DNA from: Flavobacterium succinicans
GTDB taxonomy: Bacteria; Bacteroidota; Bacteroidia; Flavobacteriales; Flavobacteriaceae
Reading direction: 5' to 3'
Length of the DNA: 64,000 nt
Assembly (NCBI RefSeq): GCF_001662485.1
Contig: NZ_JMTM01000065.1
Coordinates: forward strand, 1-64,000
The notes below the pieces were generated by a model that had not been told where the DNA came from, searched no databases, and was given only the letters and a program-made list of their open reading frames with translations. Both the position numbers and the translations under genes were made by a program. This document shows, one piece after another, positions 25,899 through 34,719 of the stretch. Each line of letters opens with the position of its first letter. The stretch's first letter is position 1.

Positions 25899-27083
25899 TT
25901 ATTGGGGAGATTTATCTTCTGATTTCAAAAAGTGCATAAAAATATCTTTTGACAATTGGTTTTCGCTTTCTTTGGAGGTTAAATACTTGTATTTAAAGTC
26001 AGAATATTTCTCTGTATTTATTATTTCTGTAATATAGATCTCTTCTTCATTGTCCATTTTAACTATCGTTGCATCACAAGCATTCTCAATAGATTTAGCA
26101 ACCATTAAAAATTGCGGCAATACCTCATTAAGATAATCGCTGACTAGTAAAACTATCTTTTTTTTATAACAAATAGGAAAACAAACTGCTGTACTGGCAT
26201 GAGTTAACACCAGCGATGCTTCTTTTACTAAATCATTTGAATGATTAAAAAAAATAGGTCTGCCATTGTATGGATTAAATTCCTTATATCGCTCTGCTTT
26301 AGGATGTGCCGCAATAATCACTTTCTTCCCTGTTGCCAATTCTAATCTGTCAAAGTAACCATTTACTTCCTTAAAATAGGGTTCAGGTTCAACTGTTTTT
26401 ATGTTAAAATAGCTAGCATCAGGATGATATGGCAAATATTGATCTAAAAAAACAATATACTCTTCATCATTTACGGGCGGTAATTTTTTATGAAGTATGA
26501 ACTGATCATAATCAACTGTATTTACTCTAATAATTTTTGCTTTTTGAACATCAATTTCACTCCCTATCCCAAGTCCCCAGTATCCATATTCTCCTGCCAT
26601 AAAAATGTAATCATAAGTTTTTATGAAACCCCTTTTTTTACAAAATAGAATTAGTTTATTAGCAAAAAGAGATTTAACTCTTTCGAAACTTATTGCTTTT
26701 AAAAAACGAATTACCCTGGATTTATTATCGATTGAGCTGTTAGGAAAAACACCTGCGCCAAAAACACCCAAATTGATATTATACTTTGTTAATATTCTAA
26801 ACAATCTAAAAACCCTCCATTCAAAGGTCATTATAGAAATGTACAATGTTGTGCTTTTGTTTTGTTCTTTAAGATAATCTTTCAGGTGCTTATAAGAAGT
26901 TATTTTCACAGTCACCTCATAATCCAATGAATCCATTTTTATTTTATCCGGATAAAACAAATGAGTAATGTCCAGATATTCAACCTGAATTTTATTTTGA
27001 AGTAATTCCTCAAAATAAAAATTAGTATAAGTTCTCTGTGTTAGAGGAAAATATGCTAAATAAACAACTTTATTAAATTTCAT
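25899..27083 (-). CDS. Putative GT-B-like transferase, candidate nonulosonic acid transferase
   Basis: A 394-aa protein that I do not recognise as a named family. Features that resemble capsule-type sialyl/polysialyltransferases and related GT-B enzymes are a short N-terminal strand (KVVYLAYFPL), a YIVFLDQYLPYHPDASYF segment near 206-223, an isolated HP motif in VIIAAHPKAERYKEF near 252-266, and a Ser/Thr pair in VLTHASTAVCFPICYKKKIV near 290-309. It has no signal peptide and no clear membrane segment. Position between wzx and the legionaminate/acyl genes, and the lack of any other obvious CMP-sugar transferase in the window, make a legionaminic acid transferase a reasonable guess, but this is inference only. 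Confidence 0.6.
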   Translation of the reverse strand: MKFNKVVYLAYFPLTQRTYTNFYFEELLQNKIQVEYLDITHLFYPDKIKMDSLDYEVTVKITSYKHLKDYLKEQNKSTTLYISIMTFEWRVFRLFRILTKYNINLGVFGAGVFPNSSIDNKSRVIRFLKAISFERVKSLFANKLILFCKKRGFIKTYDYIFMAGEYGYWGLGIGSEIDVQKAKIIRVNTVDYDQFILHKKLPPVNDEEYIVFLDQYLPYHPDASYFNIKTVEPEPYFKEVNGYFDRLELATGKKVIIAAHPKAERYKEFNPYNGRPIFFNHSNDLVKEASLVLTHASTAVCFPICYKKKIVLLVSDYLNEVLPQFLMVAKSIENACDATIVKMDNEEEIYITEIINTEKYSDFKYKYLTSKESENQLSKDIFMHFLKSEDKSPQ

Positions 27084-27196
27084 TATTTACTCAACCTTTT
27101 TTAATATTTTTTAAATAGTATTACTCTATACATCAACTCTTATTTTATTTAAAGAAATTATATCTGCTTGCAAAATAAGATAAAAGATAATTTCCT

Positions 27197-28171
27197 TTAA
27201 GATGATTTTTCAAACCACTCATTTGGTATTTCATTTGCATTTTTGGCAATATTATTTGTGTCTAACCTACCCATTAATAGACTTGACTTTATTGATGTAT
27301 TTGCAAGACTGACTTCTGAAGTAAATGCTAGTCGACATTTTTTTTGTCTCAAGAGTTTCTCAACTTCATTACTGTAAGAACCATAAGGGTATGCTGCAGT
27401 CCAATTGGAAAGATCTACACCCATTTCACTTAAAAAATCCAATGACAAATCAATTTCTTTTTCAAGTTCTTTAGGTTCCAATCTATTCCACCAAAAATGA
27501 TTGTATCCATGACATCCTATATGCATGCCTCCTTTCAACATTTCCTTAACCTGACTTTCATTCAGATATAACTCTTTGGCAAATTCAGACTCATTCACTT
27601 TTAAATATTTACCAAACAAAACATCAACAATTTCACCCCTAACATCCTCAGCAAGTTCCACTTGCAACAGTCTTTTTATAAAAATAACTTCTGCAGTGTC
27701 ATGCCTCCACTCAACCGCAAGTTTTTTATAATAATAGTCAAAATCTTGAAGATTATATTCTATTTTATATTTATCAATTAAAAACTTAATATCCAAAATA
27801 ATTTGTTTTTTATCAGGCACTGCTGCTAATATAAAATGTATTTTATTTACATCTAGCATCTTGTGATCTCTAACCGCTTTTACAGGAATATAAAAACTTC
27901 CCTGTACACCGAACTCTTGAAGGATTGGATATACATTATCATAATGATCAACATATCCGTCATCAAAAGTAAGCAAAACCGACTTTGTCGGTAGTTTATA
28001 ATTCTTATACACACTATCGATTACTTCTTCAGTCGTAACAAAATTATAATGCTTTTTAAGAAATTTCAGTTGTTCCCGAAACAGTTCCGTTTCAAGCCCC
28101 TTAACTTCCGGAAATCTAGAATTTTTTATTTCTCGTACATAATGGTACATTATTACACTTATATCTGACAT
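27197..28171 (-). CDS. Polysaccharide deacetylase family protein (NodB fold)
   Basis: A 324-aa protein with the NodB metal site: VLLTFDDGYVDHYDNVYPIL near 65-84 with the Asp pair, and MHIGCHGYNHFWWNRLEPKE near 222-241 with the metal His residues, then AAYPYGSYS near 268. There is no signal peptide, so it should act in the cytoplasm, unlike peptidoglycan or chitin deacetylases that are exported. It may remove an N-acetyl group from a nucleotide-activated or lipid-linked sugar before another acyl group is added. The ATG at 28171 leaves a seven-base gap to the upstream GNAT-like gene; a second ATG at 28204 would overlap it. Confidence 0.82.
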   Translation of the reverse strand: MSDISVIMYHYVREIKNSRFPEVKGLETELFREQLKFLKKHYNFVTTEEVIDSVYKNYKLPTKSVLLTFDDGYVDHYDNVYPILQEFGVQGSFYIPVKAVRDHKMLDVNKIHFILAAVPDKKQIILDIKFLIDKYKIEYNLQDFDYYYKKLAVEWRHDTAEVIFIKRLLQVELAEDVRGEIVDVLFGKYLKVNESEFAKELYLNESQVKEMLKGGMHIGCHGYNHFWWNRLEPKELEKEIDLSLDFLSEMGVDLSNWTAAYPYGSYSNEVEKLLRQKKCRLAFTSEVSLANTSIKSSLLMGRLDTNNIAKNANEIPNEWFEKSS

Positions 28172-28178
28172 ACTTTTT

Positions 28179-29186
28179 TTAATTTGGTCTATCTTGATCT
28201 CCATCAGCTTTAAAAAGCCTCAAAGATTGAATTTTGTTAGTATCTGCAAAAAAATAAATTGGAATATTTTCTTGTAAATAGGGAGCAAAATAATTTGGTA
28301 TTATTAGGTCTTCCTTAGTAGGATCGATTAGACAAAATCCTGCATTTATTAAAACTTCTTTATCCAATCCAAAGCAATAAAAATCTGCATACTCATAACC
28401 TTCCTTAACTATTAATTCTGAAAAAAAATTACCAAAACTTAGTAAGCTCTTTTCTTCGCCTATAAAATCAACAATTCTTAATACTTTGGATCCATTATAG
28501 GGTTGCACTCTTGTTACAATCAAGCCAACAGGCTTATCCTTAAGATAAGCACAATAAATCCCATATTGATATATTGGATGCTCAAAATATCTTTTGCAAA
28601 AATATTTCTTGTTTTTAAAAGGAATATTCTGTTTGTATTCTTCAAAATTAAAATCTGATAAATCAAGCTCTTGCTTTATCAATTCTATATCATAATTAAC
28701 ATCCAAAGAAACAGAAATACTATCAAAGTCTTTTAATTCATTAACCTTTGCTATCTTAAACTCTTGAATGTTTTTATTAATCATTACAAACTGATTAAGT
28801 GAATCAGTGTACATTCCAAGATATTTATAAATCCCGATTGTTTTTTTATTAATGCCAACACTTAAAACTGTTCTTACGCCTTTTTCTTTTTGCAAAAATT
28901 GTAATAATTGAATCCCTAATATCGGATTTTGACTGTTCTTAGACACCTTCCAAATTACCGTGCAAATATCAGAGTCATCCTCTAAGGCACTGGGTATAAA
29001 ACCAAGTACCCCATTGATCTTCATATTCTCGTCTTTTAAAATAACAAAATTTATTTGATCCTTAATTTGGTGCTCATATCTAAAAAAAACTTCATCTCTT
29101 GCCAAAATATGCCCTTCTTTCCATTCTGAATTAATAAATGACATGATATCAGCAACATCATTCAAAGAAGCTAATGATATATTCAT
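28179..29186 (-). CDS. GNAT/FemAB-like acyltransferase
   Basis: A 335-aa protein with an N-terminal GNAT-like half (FINSEWKEGHILARDEVFFR near 17-36, then INGVLGFIPSALED near 59-72 and GVNKKTIGIYKYLGMYTD-like helix near 108-124) and a second half that also looks acyltransferase-like (GIYCAYLKDKPVGLIVTRVQ, FYCFGLDKEVLINAGF). Tandem GNAT halves are seen in FemAB-type and related sugar N-acyltransferases. In this operon, between a deacetylase gene and an ACP/MaoC/SDR set, it is a candidate for moving the special acyl group to an amino sugar. The ATG at 29186 is preferred (four-base gap); an ATG at 29231 overlaps the SDR gene. Confidence 0.7.
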   Translation of the reverse strand: MNISLASLNDVADIMSFINSEWKEGHILARDEVFFRYEHQIKDQINFVILKDENMKINGVLGFIPSALEDDSDICTVIWKVSKNSQNPILGIQLLQFLQKEKGVRTVLSVGINKKTIGIYKYLGMYTDSLNQFVMINKNIQEFKIAKVNELKDFDSISVSLDVNYDIELIKQELDLSDFNFEEYKQNIPFKNKKYFCKRYFEHPIYQYGIYCAYLKDKPVGLIVTRVQPYNGSKVLRIVDFIGEEKSLLSFGNFFSELIVKEGYEYADFYCFGLDKEVLINAGFCLIDPTKEDLIIPNYFAPYLQENIPIYFFADTNKIQSLRLFKADGDQDRPN

Positions 29187-29190
29187 CTTA

Positions 29191-29919
29191 TTAAAAATTA
29201 CTTCCACCCGTAATTGGGATATTAACCCCATTTATGTAAGCGGAATCATCTGACATAAGCATTATTATACTAGGAATAACATCAAAAACGGTAGCATTTC
29301 TTTTTAATGGATGCCCTTCAGCTGCTAACTCAACTATCCTTTCGTTTATTTGGGATAAGAATTGAGTTTCAACCATTGAAGGCGATATACAATTTACGGT
29401 AATTTTTTTATCAGCATACTCAGAAGCTAATGCTCTCATTAATCCCAAAAGAGCATACTTTACTGTCGTATATTGAGTTACTGCTTTAGGAGGAACTCCT
29501 AAAACAACACTAGACAAAATAGTTACAACTCTACCTCTTTTTTGCAAAGCCATTTTTGGCAAAAACCGATTTAATATTAGAGTGATTGACCCTAAACTTA
29601 CATTTATTTCATTTTGAAAATTATTCCAATCAACATCTTTAAAACGTAAATTTTCAAACTTAGGCGCTGCCAAATGTATGATTTTATTAGGCACACCAAT
29701 TTCAGATTCAATAATATCAAGCATTTCAATTATACTTTCATTAGAAGAAAAATCAGCTTGTATTGGAACAATCGTATTTTTAATTTCTTTTTGCAATTCC
29801 AACAATCTTTTATTGTTACTATTGTAATGAGCTATAATTACACATTCCTCTGTTAAGTTTTTAATTAGTGCCTCACCTATATCTGAAGATGCACCTGTAA
29901 TAAATACGATATTATTCAT
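29191..29919 (-). CDS. SDR, FabG-like 3-ketoacyl reductase candidate
   Basis: A 242-aa classical short-chain dehydrogenase: VFITGASSDIGEALIKNL near 5-22, HLAAPKFENLRF near 83-94 in place of the NNAG motif, active-site Ser in VTILSSVVLG near 132-141 and YTTVKYALLGLMRALASEYA near 149-168 with Tyr and Lys. The proline-glycine end (INGVNIPITGGSNF) is usual. It overlaps the MaoC gene by eight bases, so the two products probably act together, as ketoacyl reductase and hydratase/dehydratase do on ACP-bound acyl chains. A sugar-modifying role is the alternative. Confidence 0.85.
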   Translation of the reverse strand: MNNIVFITGASSDIGEALIKNLTEECVIIAHYNSNNKRLLELQKEIKNTIVPIQADFSSNESIIEMLDIIESEIGVPNKIIHLAAPKFENLRFKDVDWNNFQNEINVSLGSITLILNRFLPKMALQKRGRVVTILSSVVLGVPPKAVTQYTTVKYALLGLMRALASEYADKKITVNCISPSMVETQFLSQINERIVELAAEGHPLKRNATVFDVIPSIIMLMSDDSAYINGVNIPITGGSNF

Positions 29920-30331
29920 TTACTAATCCAATTTTAATTTTTGCTCTTGATATTTTTTCTGAATTTTGGTTCAATATATAGGCTTTCACCTCAATCTGAT
30001 TAAACATTTCATTCACAGAAGACACTTCCCCAATTACAACAAGTTTGTCTCCAATAAAAGCTGGTTTTGTAAACTGCACTTCGATTGAATGTAATAAAGC
30101 GAATTTTCCTGGCAAATAAACACCTACTAAAGTTGAGTAAAATGAAGAAGTAAGCATTCCATAAACTACCCGATCAATCATTCCTTTAGACTTTGCATAT
30201 TCTCCATCTATATGCATTGGATTATTATCTCCCGAAATTTCAAGAAATTTCTCCATTCGGGATTCATCTATTTCGGCTTCAAAAGAATGTTTTAACCCTA
30301 TTTTAATATCTGAAAATAAATATTCTTGCAT
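29912..30331 (-). CDS. MaoC-like (R)-specific enoyl hydratase/dehydratase
   Basis: A 139-aa single hot-dog domain. The hydratase motif SGDNNPMHIDGEYAKSKGM near 33-51 contains the Asp and His used by (R)-specific enoyl-CoA/ACP hydratases. RVVYGMLTSSFYSTLVG near 54-70 and LHSIEVQFTKPAFIGDKL near 80-97 are typical of the family. It would hydrate or dehydrate an acyl chain held on the carrier protein encoded nearby. MaoC proteins are unusual in glycan loci. Six bases separate it from the upstream acyltransferase gene and it overlaps the SDR gene. Confidence 0.9.
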   Translation of the reverse strand: MQEYLFSDIKIGLKHSFEAEIDESRMEKFLEISGDNNPMHIDGEYAKSKGMIDRVVYGMLTSSFYSTLVGVYLPGKFALLHSIEVQFTKPAFIGDKLVVIGEVSSVNEMFNQIEVKAYILNQNSEKISRAKIKIGLVNE

Positions 30332-30336
30332 CTCAC

Positions 30337-31017
30337 CTAATTATGTTTATTTAACAAATCAAAATTACTAACATTAATTGGCAATACGAATAATCTAGGG
30401 CTTTGCCCCATAACAATGCAATTTGAAGGTATTTTTTCATTGACAATAACAGCTCCAACGCCTACAATTACATTGTCTCCAATTTCTGTATCTCCATAAA
30501 CTGAAGTATTTGCCAGCAAAGTTACAGCGTTTCCAAATCTTGGATGTTTCCAATCCTTTGGCTCCACTCCCTGAATATTATATGGTCCTATATGGACTCC
30601 ATTATAAATTTTAAAAAGTTCACCATACTTTGCTCTTGAATCCATAACAGTCCCTATACTATGTCCAGGAATAAAATAATCACCGATTTCTGCTGTATAA
30701 TATAGGTCTGTAGATGTTCTTATACGTGATGAGTAATAAATTGCTTCTGCTAATAATATATTTCCGCTATTCTTATAGATATAATTTGCTACTCTATAAC
30801 AGAATATTAGGTAATGATCTAGAAATTTAAAGTCTATAATACCTTTTCCCTCATTAGAGAAAAATTTATTATTTATTCTCGAATGTTGTTCACAAATAGC
30901 ATTATGCGTTTTTTTAAAGATAGGAAATAATTCATTATCATCTATGGATAACTCATATGGATAATCATTTGAAACTGTTTTCTTAAATGCAGTATATTCT
31001 TTATCTAATACTTCCAT
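30337..31017 (-). CDS. Serine acetyltransferase-like hexapeptide acyltransferase
   Basis: A 226-aa protein with a helical N-terminus and a C-terminal left-handed beta-helix (from about 100). It has IPGHSIGTVMDSRAKYGELF, with the His of CysE-like enzymes, IYNGVHIGPYNIQG near 138-151, VTLLANTSVYGDTEIGDNVI near 166-185 and VIVNEKIPSNCIVMGQSP near 190-207. It lies next to the acyl carrier protein gene (eight bases), so the acyl donor may be the ACP-bound product of FkbH/MaoC/SDR. The acceptor could be an amino or hydroxy group of a nucleotide sugar. Confidence 0.8.
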   Translation of the reverse strand: MEVLDKEYTAFKKTVSNDYPYELSIDDNELFPIFKKTHNAICEQHSRINNKFFSNEGKGIIDFKFLDHYLIFCYRVANYIYKNSGNILLAEAIYYSSRIRTSTDLYYTAEIGDYFIPGHSIGTVMDSRAKYGELFKIYNGVHIGPYNIQGVEPKDWKHPRFGNAVTLLANTSVYGDTEIGDNVIVGVGAVIVNEKIPSNCIVMGQSPRLFVLPINVSNFDLLNKHN

Positions 31018-31025
31018 AAATAGAA

Positions 31026-31268
31026 TTATTTTCCTTTAATCATCATTAAATCGACCATGGCACCTACATTTTTGAGTGCTGCAAGTTCTTCAAAACTAAA
31101 CTTTATTTTCATGTCTTTTTCAATAGCAACCACTAGATTAATATGATTTATGGAATCCCAATCATCAATGTCAGATGAATTTGTTGAATCTGTTATTTCA
31201 AGTGACTCGTCATCAAAAATATCTCTAAATATTTCCTGTAATTTTCCAAATAATTCTTCTCTTGTCAT
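31026..31268 (-). CDS. Acyl carrier protein
   Basis: An 80-aa four-helix acyl carrier protein. The phosphopantetheine Ser lies in DDWDSINHINLV near 35-46 (DSI in place of the more common DSL). It differs from housekeeping AcpP and sits one base after the FkbH-like gene, so it is a dedicated carrier. It would hold a glyceryl-type unit loaded by FkbH and present it to MaoC, SDR and acyltransferase partners in the same operon. It needs a phosphopantetheinyl transferase from elsewhere in the genome. Confidence 0.93.
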   Translation of the reverse strand: MTREELFGKLQEIFRDIFDDESLEITDSTNSSDIDDWDSINHINLVVAIEKDMKIKFSFEELAALKNVGAMVDLMMIKGK

Positions 31269-31269
31269 T

Positions 31270-33048
31270 TTAATTAATTTTTATCGTGATTTCTTTTTTT
31301 CTATATTCCTTTAATTCAAGCTTCCACCTTGTACTATCCTCTTCTTGACTTTCCGATAATTCTTCAAACCCGAACTCCGTAAACAAATTGGCAACCATAT
31401 TATTTTTAGGTGTTTTTTTATAAACACCTATTATTTTCTTCAAATTTCTTTTTTTACATTCTTGAACCAGTATTTCAAGCATTGCAAACTCCATCTCTCG
31501 TTTTAAGACTCTACAACTCATTAACCAGGTATCAATAATACATTTGTCCTCTAATATTTCTCCAATAACAATTGAAATCAAACCATTATCTCCAAATTTG
31601 TCAGTCAATTTACCATATAGTGGTATGAACCTTTCACTGGCTGCCATTGATTCTATTTCAGTTACTGTATATCGTTTTGTAGTCAGGTTAAACTGATTCG
31701 TTTTATTTACTAATTGCGTTATTCTCTCAATATAGACATTTTCGAAAAGGTTAATTTCTGCTTTCATATTTAAAGAGGATAAGAAATCTTGATAGTTCTC
31801 AAACACAGATTGTTCTTTTGCTCTTTCTTGATTTTCTGAATAAAATTTATTCCTATTAATATCATCAGCCGAAAGTCCTACGACTTCAAAATAACCATTT
31901 TGTTCAATGTAGTCTATAAAATTCAAAATATTATCACCAACATTCGGAACAGCTACAAGTGGGAGCTGGGATTCTACTATATTTCTTTCAACCGCATTGT
32001 CATCAACAAACACTAAACTGTCAAGCCCTATATTAATTTCATTTGCAATTTTTTCAATATTCAGATATTTAGGCTCCCAATTTGCTTTAAATGAAGTAAA
32101 ATCTTCAAAACTCAAAATGCTATCTGAATGTGTAAAACCTTCTTTTGCAATTTCGTGATCATTCTTGGATGAAACTGCTAATATTATACCCCTCTGTTTT
32201 AATTCTTTTACATAGTGTTGAAATGCCATATAAGCTTCTCCCTCTGCTGTTTCATTTCCAAGTTTTACACCATTTAATCCATCATCACCAATTACACCTC
32301 CCCAACAAGTATTATCTAAATCTAATACAATACATTTTTTTGACATTCCTAAAATTGAAGCAATGATGTTCACTATATTATTTGCCAATGAAGGAATGGC
32401 ATCAAAACTAATAGCGTATTTAGCAGTATGCCAAATATTTTTGTCAAACCAGTTATGTAAACCAATAGAGGCAGACAAATAATTTATATCATTGATAAAC
32501 AATGAATTATTAATTTGGGCTTCTTTGGCAAAACTAAGATTTAATCTGTTTAAAAAATAAGTTTTTCCATGAATATCATAACAATCTAAATTCCCTAAGC
32601 TCCTGTTAATTGGAAAATCAAAATTATTCTGGATAATAGGGCAATTATATTTTTTTAATGACTTCCAAATACTTTGAAATCTGTATAGTTCATTTTCAAA
32701 CACCAATTCCACCTCTTCAGCATTAGCATGAAAAGAAGGGTATTCAGAAACATTTTCATGAGTGGTATGAATATAAATTATTTCAGGATTAAATGCTGTA
32801 AGCTCGTCATTTCCAAAAAGTGCGTCTTCGTAAAATTTATTGTATTCTGATTCATAAAACGACGGTAGAAACCCCTGTTTTAGAAGAAAAAGTTCAATCA
32901 CATTAACCAATTCATTTGTAGTTGACCCGCCTAAAACCGCAACTCTAATTTCTCTTGTGTATGTTCTTTGCAGTAACTCTTTACGTATTGCTTTACGTTT
33001 TCTAAGAAGCATTGCATTATCAAATGGATAATCTAGTAGTTTAATCAT
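31270..33048 (-). CDS. FkbH-like HAD-IIIC phosphatase/glyceryl-ACP synthase candidate
   Basis: A protein of about 592 aa with three parts: an N-terminal SGNH-like region (VAVLGGSTTNELVNVIELFL), a HAD domain with the DxDxT loop (IVLDLDNTCWGGVIGDDGL near 240-258 and LVFVDDNAVERN near 345) and a C-terminal GNAT-like region (TQLVNKTNQFNLTTKRYT). FkbH proteins take 1,3-bisphosphoglycerate, dephosphorylate it and load glyceryl on an ACP. The ACP gene follows directly. This predicts a glycerate-derived acyl group for sugar decoration. An alternative ATG at 33081 overlaps the SDR gene by 16 bases; the ATG at 33048 leaves a 17-base gap. Neither has a strong ribosome binding site. Confidence 0.88.
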   Translation of the reverse strand: MIKLLDYPFDNAMLLRKRKAIRKELLQRTYTREIRVAVLGGSTTNELVNVIELFLLKQGFLPSFYESEYNKFYEDALFGNDELTAFNPEIIYIHTTHENVSEYPSFHANAEEVELVFENELYRFQSIWKSLKKYNCPIIQNNFDFPINRSLGNLDCYDIHGKTYFLNRLNLSFAKEAQINNSLFINDINYLSASIGLHNWFDKNIWHTAKYAISFDAIPSLANNIVNIIASILGMSKKCIVLDLDNTCWGGVIGDDGLNGVKLGNETAEGEAYMAFQHYVKELKQRGIILAVSSKNDHEIAKEGFTHSDSILSFEDFTSFKANWEPKYLNIEKIANEINIGLDSLVFVDDNAVERNIVESQLPLVAVPNVGDNILNFIDYIEQNGYFEVVGLSADDINRNKFYSENQERAKEQSVFENYQDFLSSLNMKAEINLFENVYIERITQLVNKTNQFNLTTKRYTVTEIESMAASERFIPLYGKLTDKFGDNGLISIVIGEILEDKCIIDTWLMSCRVLKREMEFAMLEILVQECKKRNLKKIIGVYKKTPKNNMVANLFTEFGFEELSESQEEDSTRWKLELKEYRKKEITIKIN

Positions 33049-33065
33049 AATACTTTTTTTAGCTT

Positions 33066-33803
33066 TTATATTGCTGTCCATCCTCCATCTACAATTAAAT
33101 TCTGTCCTGTAATATATTTGGCTTCATCTGATAATAAAAAAGAAACGGCCGGAGCAATGTCATCTGGATTTCCCATTCTGCCCATGGGAACTTTTTTTTC
33201 GTAGTTTGCCACAAAAGTTTCATGCTGGTTATCAAAAATACCGCCTGGAGAAACACAATTTACCCGTACTCCTTGTCTTCCATAATATGATGCTAAATAT
33301 CTAGTAAAGTTGATCACGCCTCCTTTTATAGCTGAATAAGGTGCTGCTGTATTAATGCTTGTATTTTCATATATTGTTAAATCATTTCCTACTACTCCAT
33401 AAATAGAAGTCATATTTACAATTGAACCTTTACTTTTTAACAACTCTGGTATTATCTTTTGAATGAATAAAAAAATAGTATTCATTTGCATATCCACATT
33501 TTTTTTCCAAGATTCGTAGATAATATCCTCAAATTTAGTCCCCCAATCTTTGGTCCTCGGATAAGCATTATTCACTAATCCATCTATTTTTCCATAGAAG
33601 TCTACTACAGTTTTTAATGCTATAACAATAGATTGTTCTGAAGTTATATCGACAGAAAGTGTATGTTTTTTAAAATCTGTTTCTACACTAATATCAGCAT
33701 TAATTGCAATCGCTCCTTTTCCTTCAAGATTTTTCACAATTTCTCTACCTAATAGTCCAGAACCACCTGTTACAATTATTATTTTATCTTTCAAACTATT
33801 CAT
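33066..33803 (-). CDS. SDR oxidoreductase, PtmA-like
   Basis: A 245-aa classical SDR: IIVTGGSGLLGREIVKNLEG near 9-28, NNAYPRTKDWG near 87-97 (NNA motif), active-site Ser in MTSIYGVVGND and AAPYSAIKGGVINFTRYLAS near 154-173 with Tyr and Lys, then RVNCVSPGGI. PtmA proteins accompany legionaminic acid genes in Campylobacter flagellin glycosylation; their exact step is not settled. The gene sits at the border between the Leg pathway and the acyl cassette and overlaps the upstream oxidoreductase gene by eight bases. It might instead belong to the acyl cassette. Confidence 0.85.
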   Translation of the reverse strand: MNSLKDKIIIVTGGSGLLGREIVKNLEGKGAIAINADISVETDFKKHTLSVDITSEQSIVIALKTVVDFYGKIDGLVNNAYPRTKDWGTKFEDIIYESWKKNVDMQMNTIFLFIQKIIPELLKSKGSIVNMTSIYGVVGNDLTIYENTSINTAAPYSAIKGGVINFTRYLASYYGRQGVRVNCVSPGGIFDNQHETFVANYEKKVPMGRMGNPDDIAPAVSFLLSDEAKYITGQNLIVDGGWTAI

Positions 33804-34719
33804 TATCTAAACATATTTTTAAATTCGCCATGGAGTCTTTAAAGGAATTCATAGGCATTTCATTCTTTTTTAAACAACTTGTAAAATATTCTATTTGAGA
33901 AACATAACTATCCATAATATTAAAATCAGGCGCTTCAAACAAATACTCGTCACTATCATTTTTGATTACATTTTTAATTAAATCAACAGTCCAGATTTCA
34001 TTATCAAAAACAATCTCTATCTCTCTTTTTGGTTTCCTTCTATAATAATTTAGGGTTATATGAGCTGTAAAATTATCATAATGCAAAATATAATTAGCGT
34101 AATCAACGGCATCAATTTCTAAACTGGATACATTTCTAAATAATGATTGACTTTTATTTGGTAACCCAAAAAGCCAGGTTGTATAATCTAATTCATGAAA
34201 TAAATCAAGATGAACACCGCCGCCCATCGAAGAATTTGCACTGTATATCTTTCTAAAATCTTTTCCTGGCCTCCAATCTGGCAGATAAGAACCACAATAA
34301 ACATTAAGTTCATTGATTCTAAGTTTTTCAGTTTTTAACTTATTTTTCAAAAACAATATACAAGGGTGAAATCTCAGATTACAAGCTACATAAGTAGTCA
34401 CTTGTTTTTTTTCAATTAAATCTACTAATCTATTTACGTCTTTTAGACTACTTAGAGCAGGTTTTTCAATAATTAGCGAAATGTTTTTGTGTGTTAATTT
34501 TTCAATAAATTCATAATGCAGATGTGTTGGATTTGCAATAATAGCAAAATCAAAATTTACAATGCTTTCATTTAAATCATAAATATTTTCAACTCCTGGT
34601 TCATTTTCCCCATTGGAGTTTGATCTCAATGCATAAATACTTGAATGATTATTTAAGCTTTTAATGGCATTAATATGTTTTCTACCAATAGATCCTAAAC
34701 CAATTATTAATATGTTCAT
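33796..34719 (-). CDS. Gfo/Idh/MocA family oxidoreductase
   Basis: A 307-aa NAD(P)-binding protein: ILIIGLGSIGRKHINAIKSL near 3-22, IANPTHLHYEFIEKL near 60-74, LIIEKPALSSL near 81-91 with the family EKP motif, and GGGVHLDLFHELDYTTWLFG near 166-185 with the GG-x-x-x-D-x-x-H-like site. The family oxidises or reduces sugars and nucleotide sugars. Genes of this type often follow the CMP-nonulosonate synthetase gene in Leg-type clusters, where their step is unknown. It overlaps the cytidylyltransferase gene by four bases. Confidence 0.88.
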   Translation of the reverse strand: MNILIIGLGSIGRKHINAIKSLNNHSSIYALRSNSNGENEPGVENIYDLNESIVNFDFAIIANPTHLHYEFIEKLTHKNISLIIEKPALSSLKDVNRLVDLIEKKQVTTYVACNLRFHPCILFLKNKLKTEKLRINELNVYCGSYLPDWRPGKDFRKIYSANSSMGGGVHLDLFHELDYTTWLFGLPNKSQSLFRNVSSLEIDAVDYANYILHYDNFTAHITLNYYRRKPKREIEIVFDNEIWTVDLIKNVIKNDSDEYLFEAPDFNIMDSYVSQIEYFTSCLKKNEMPMNSFKDSMANLKICLDNE

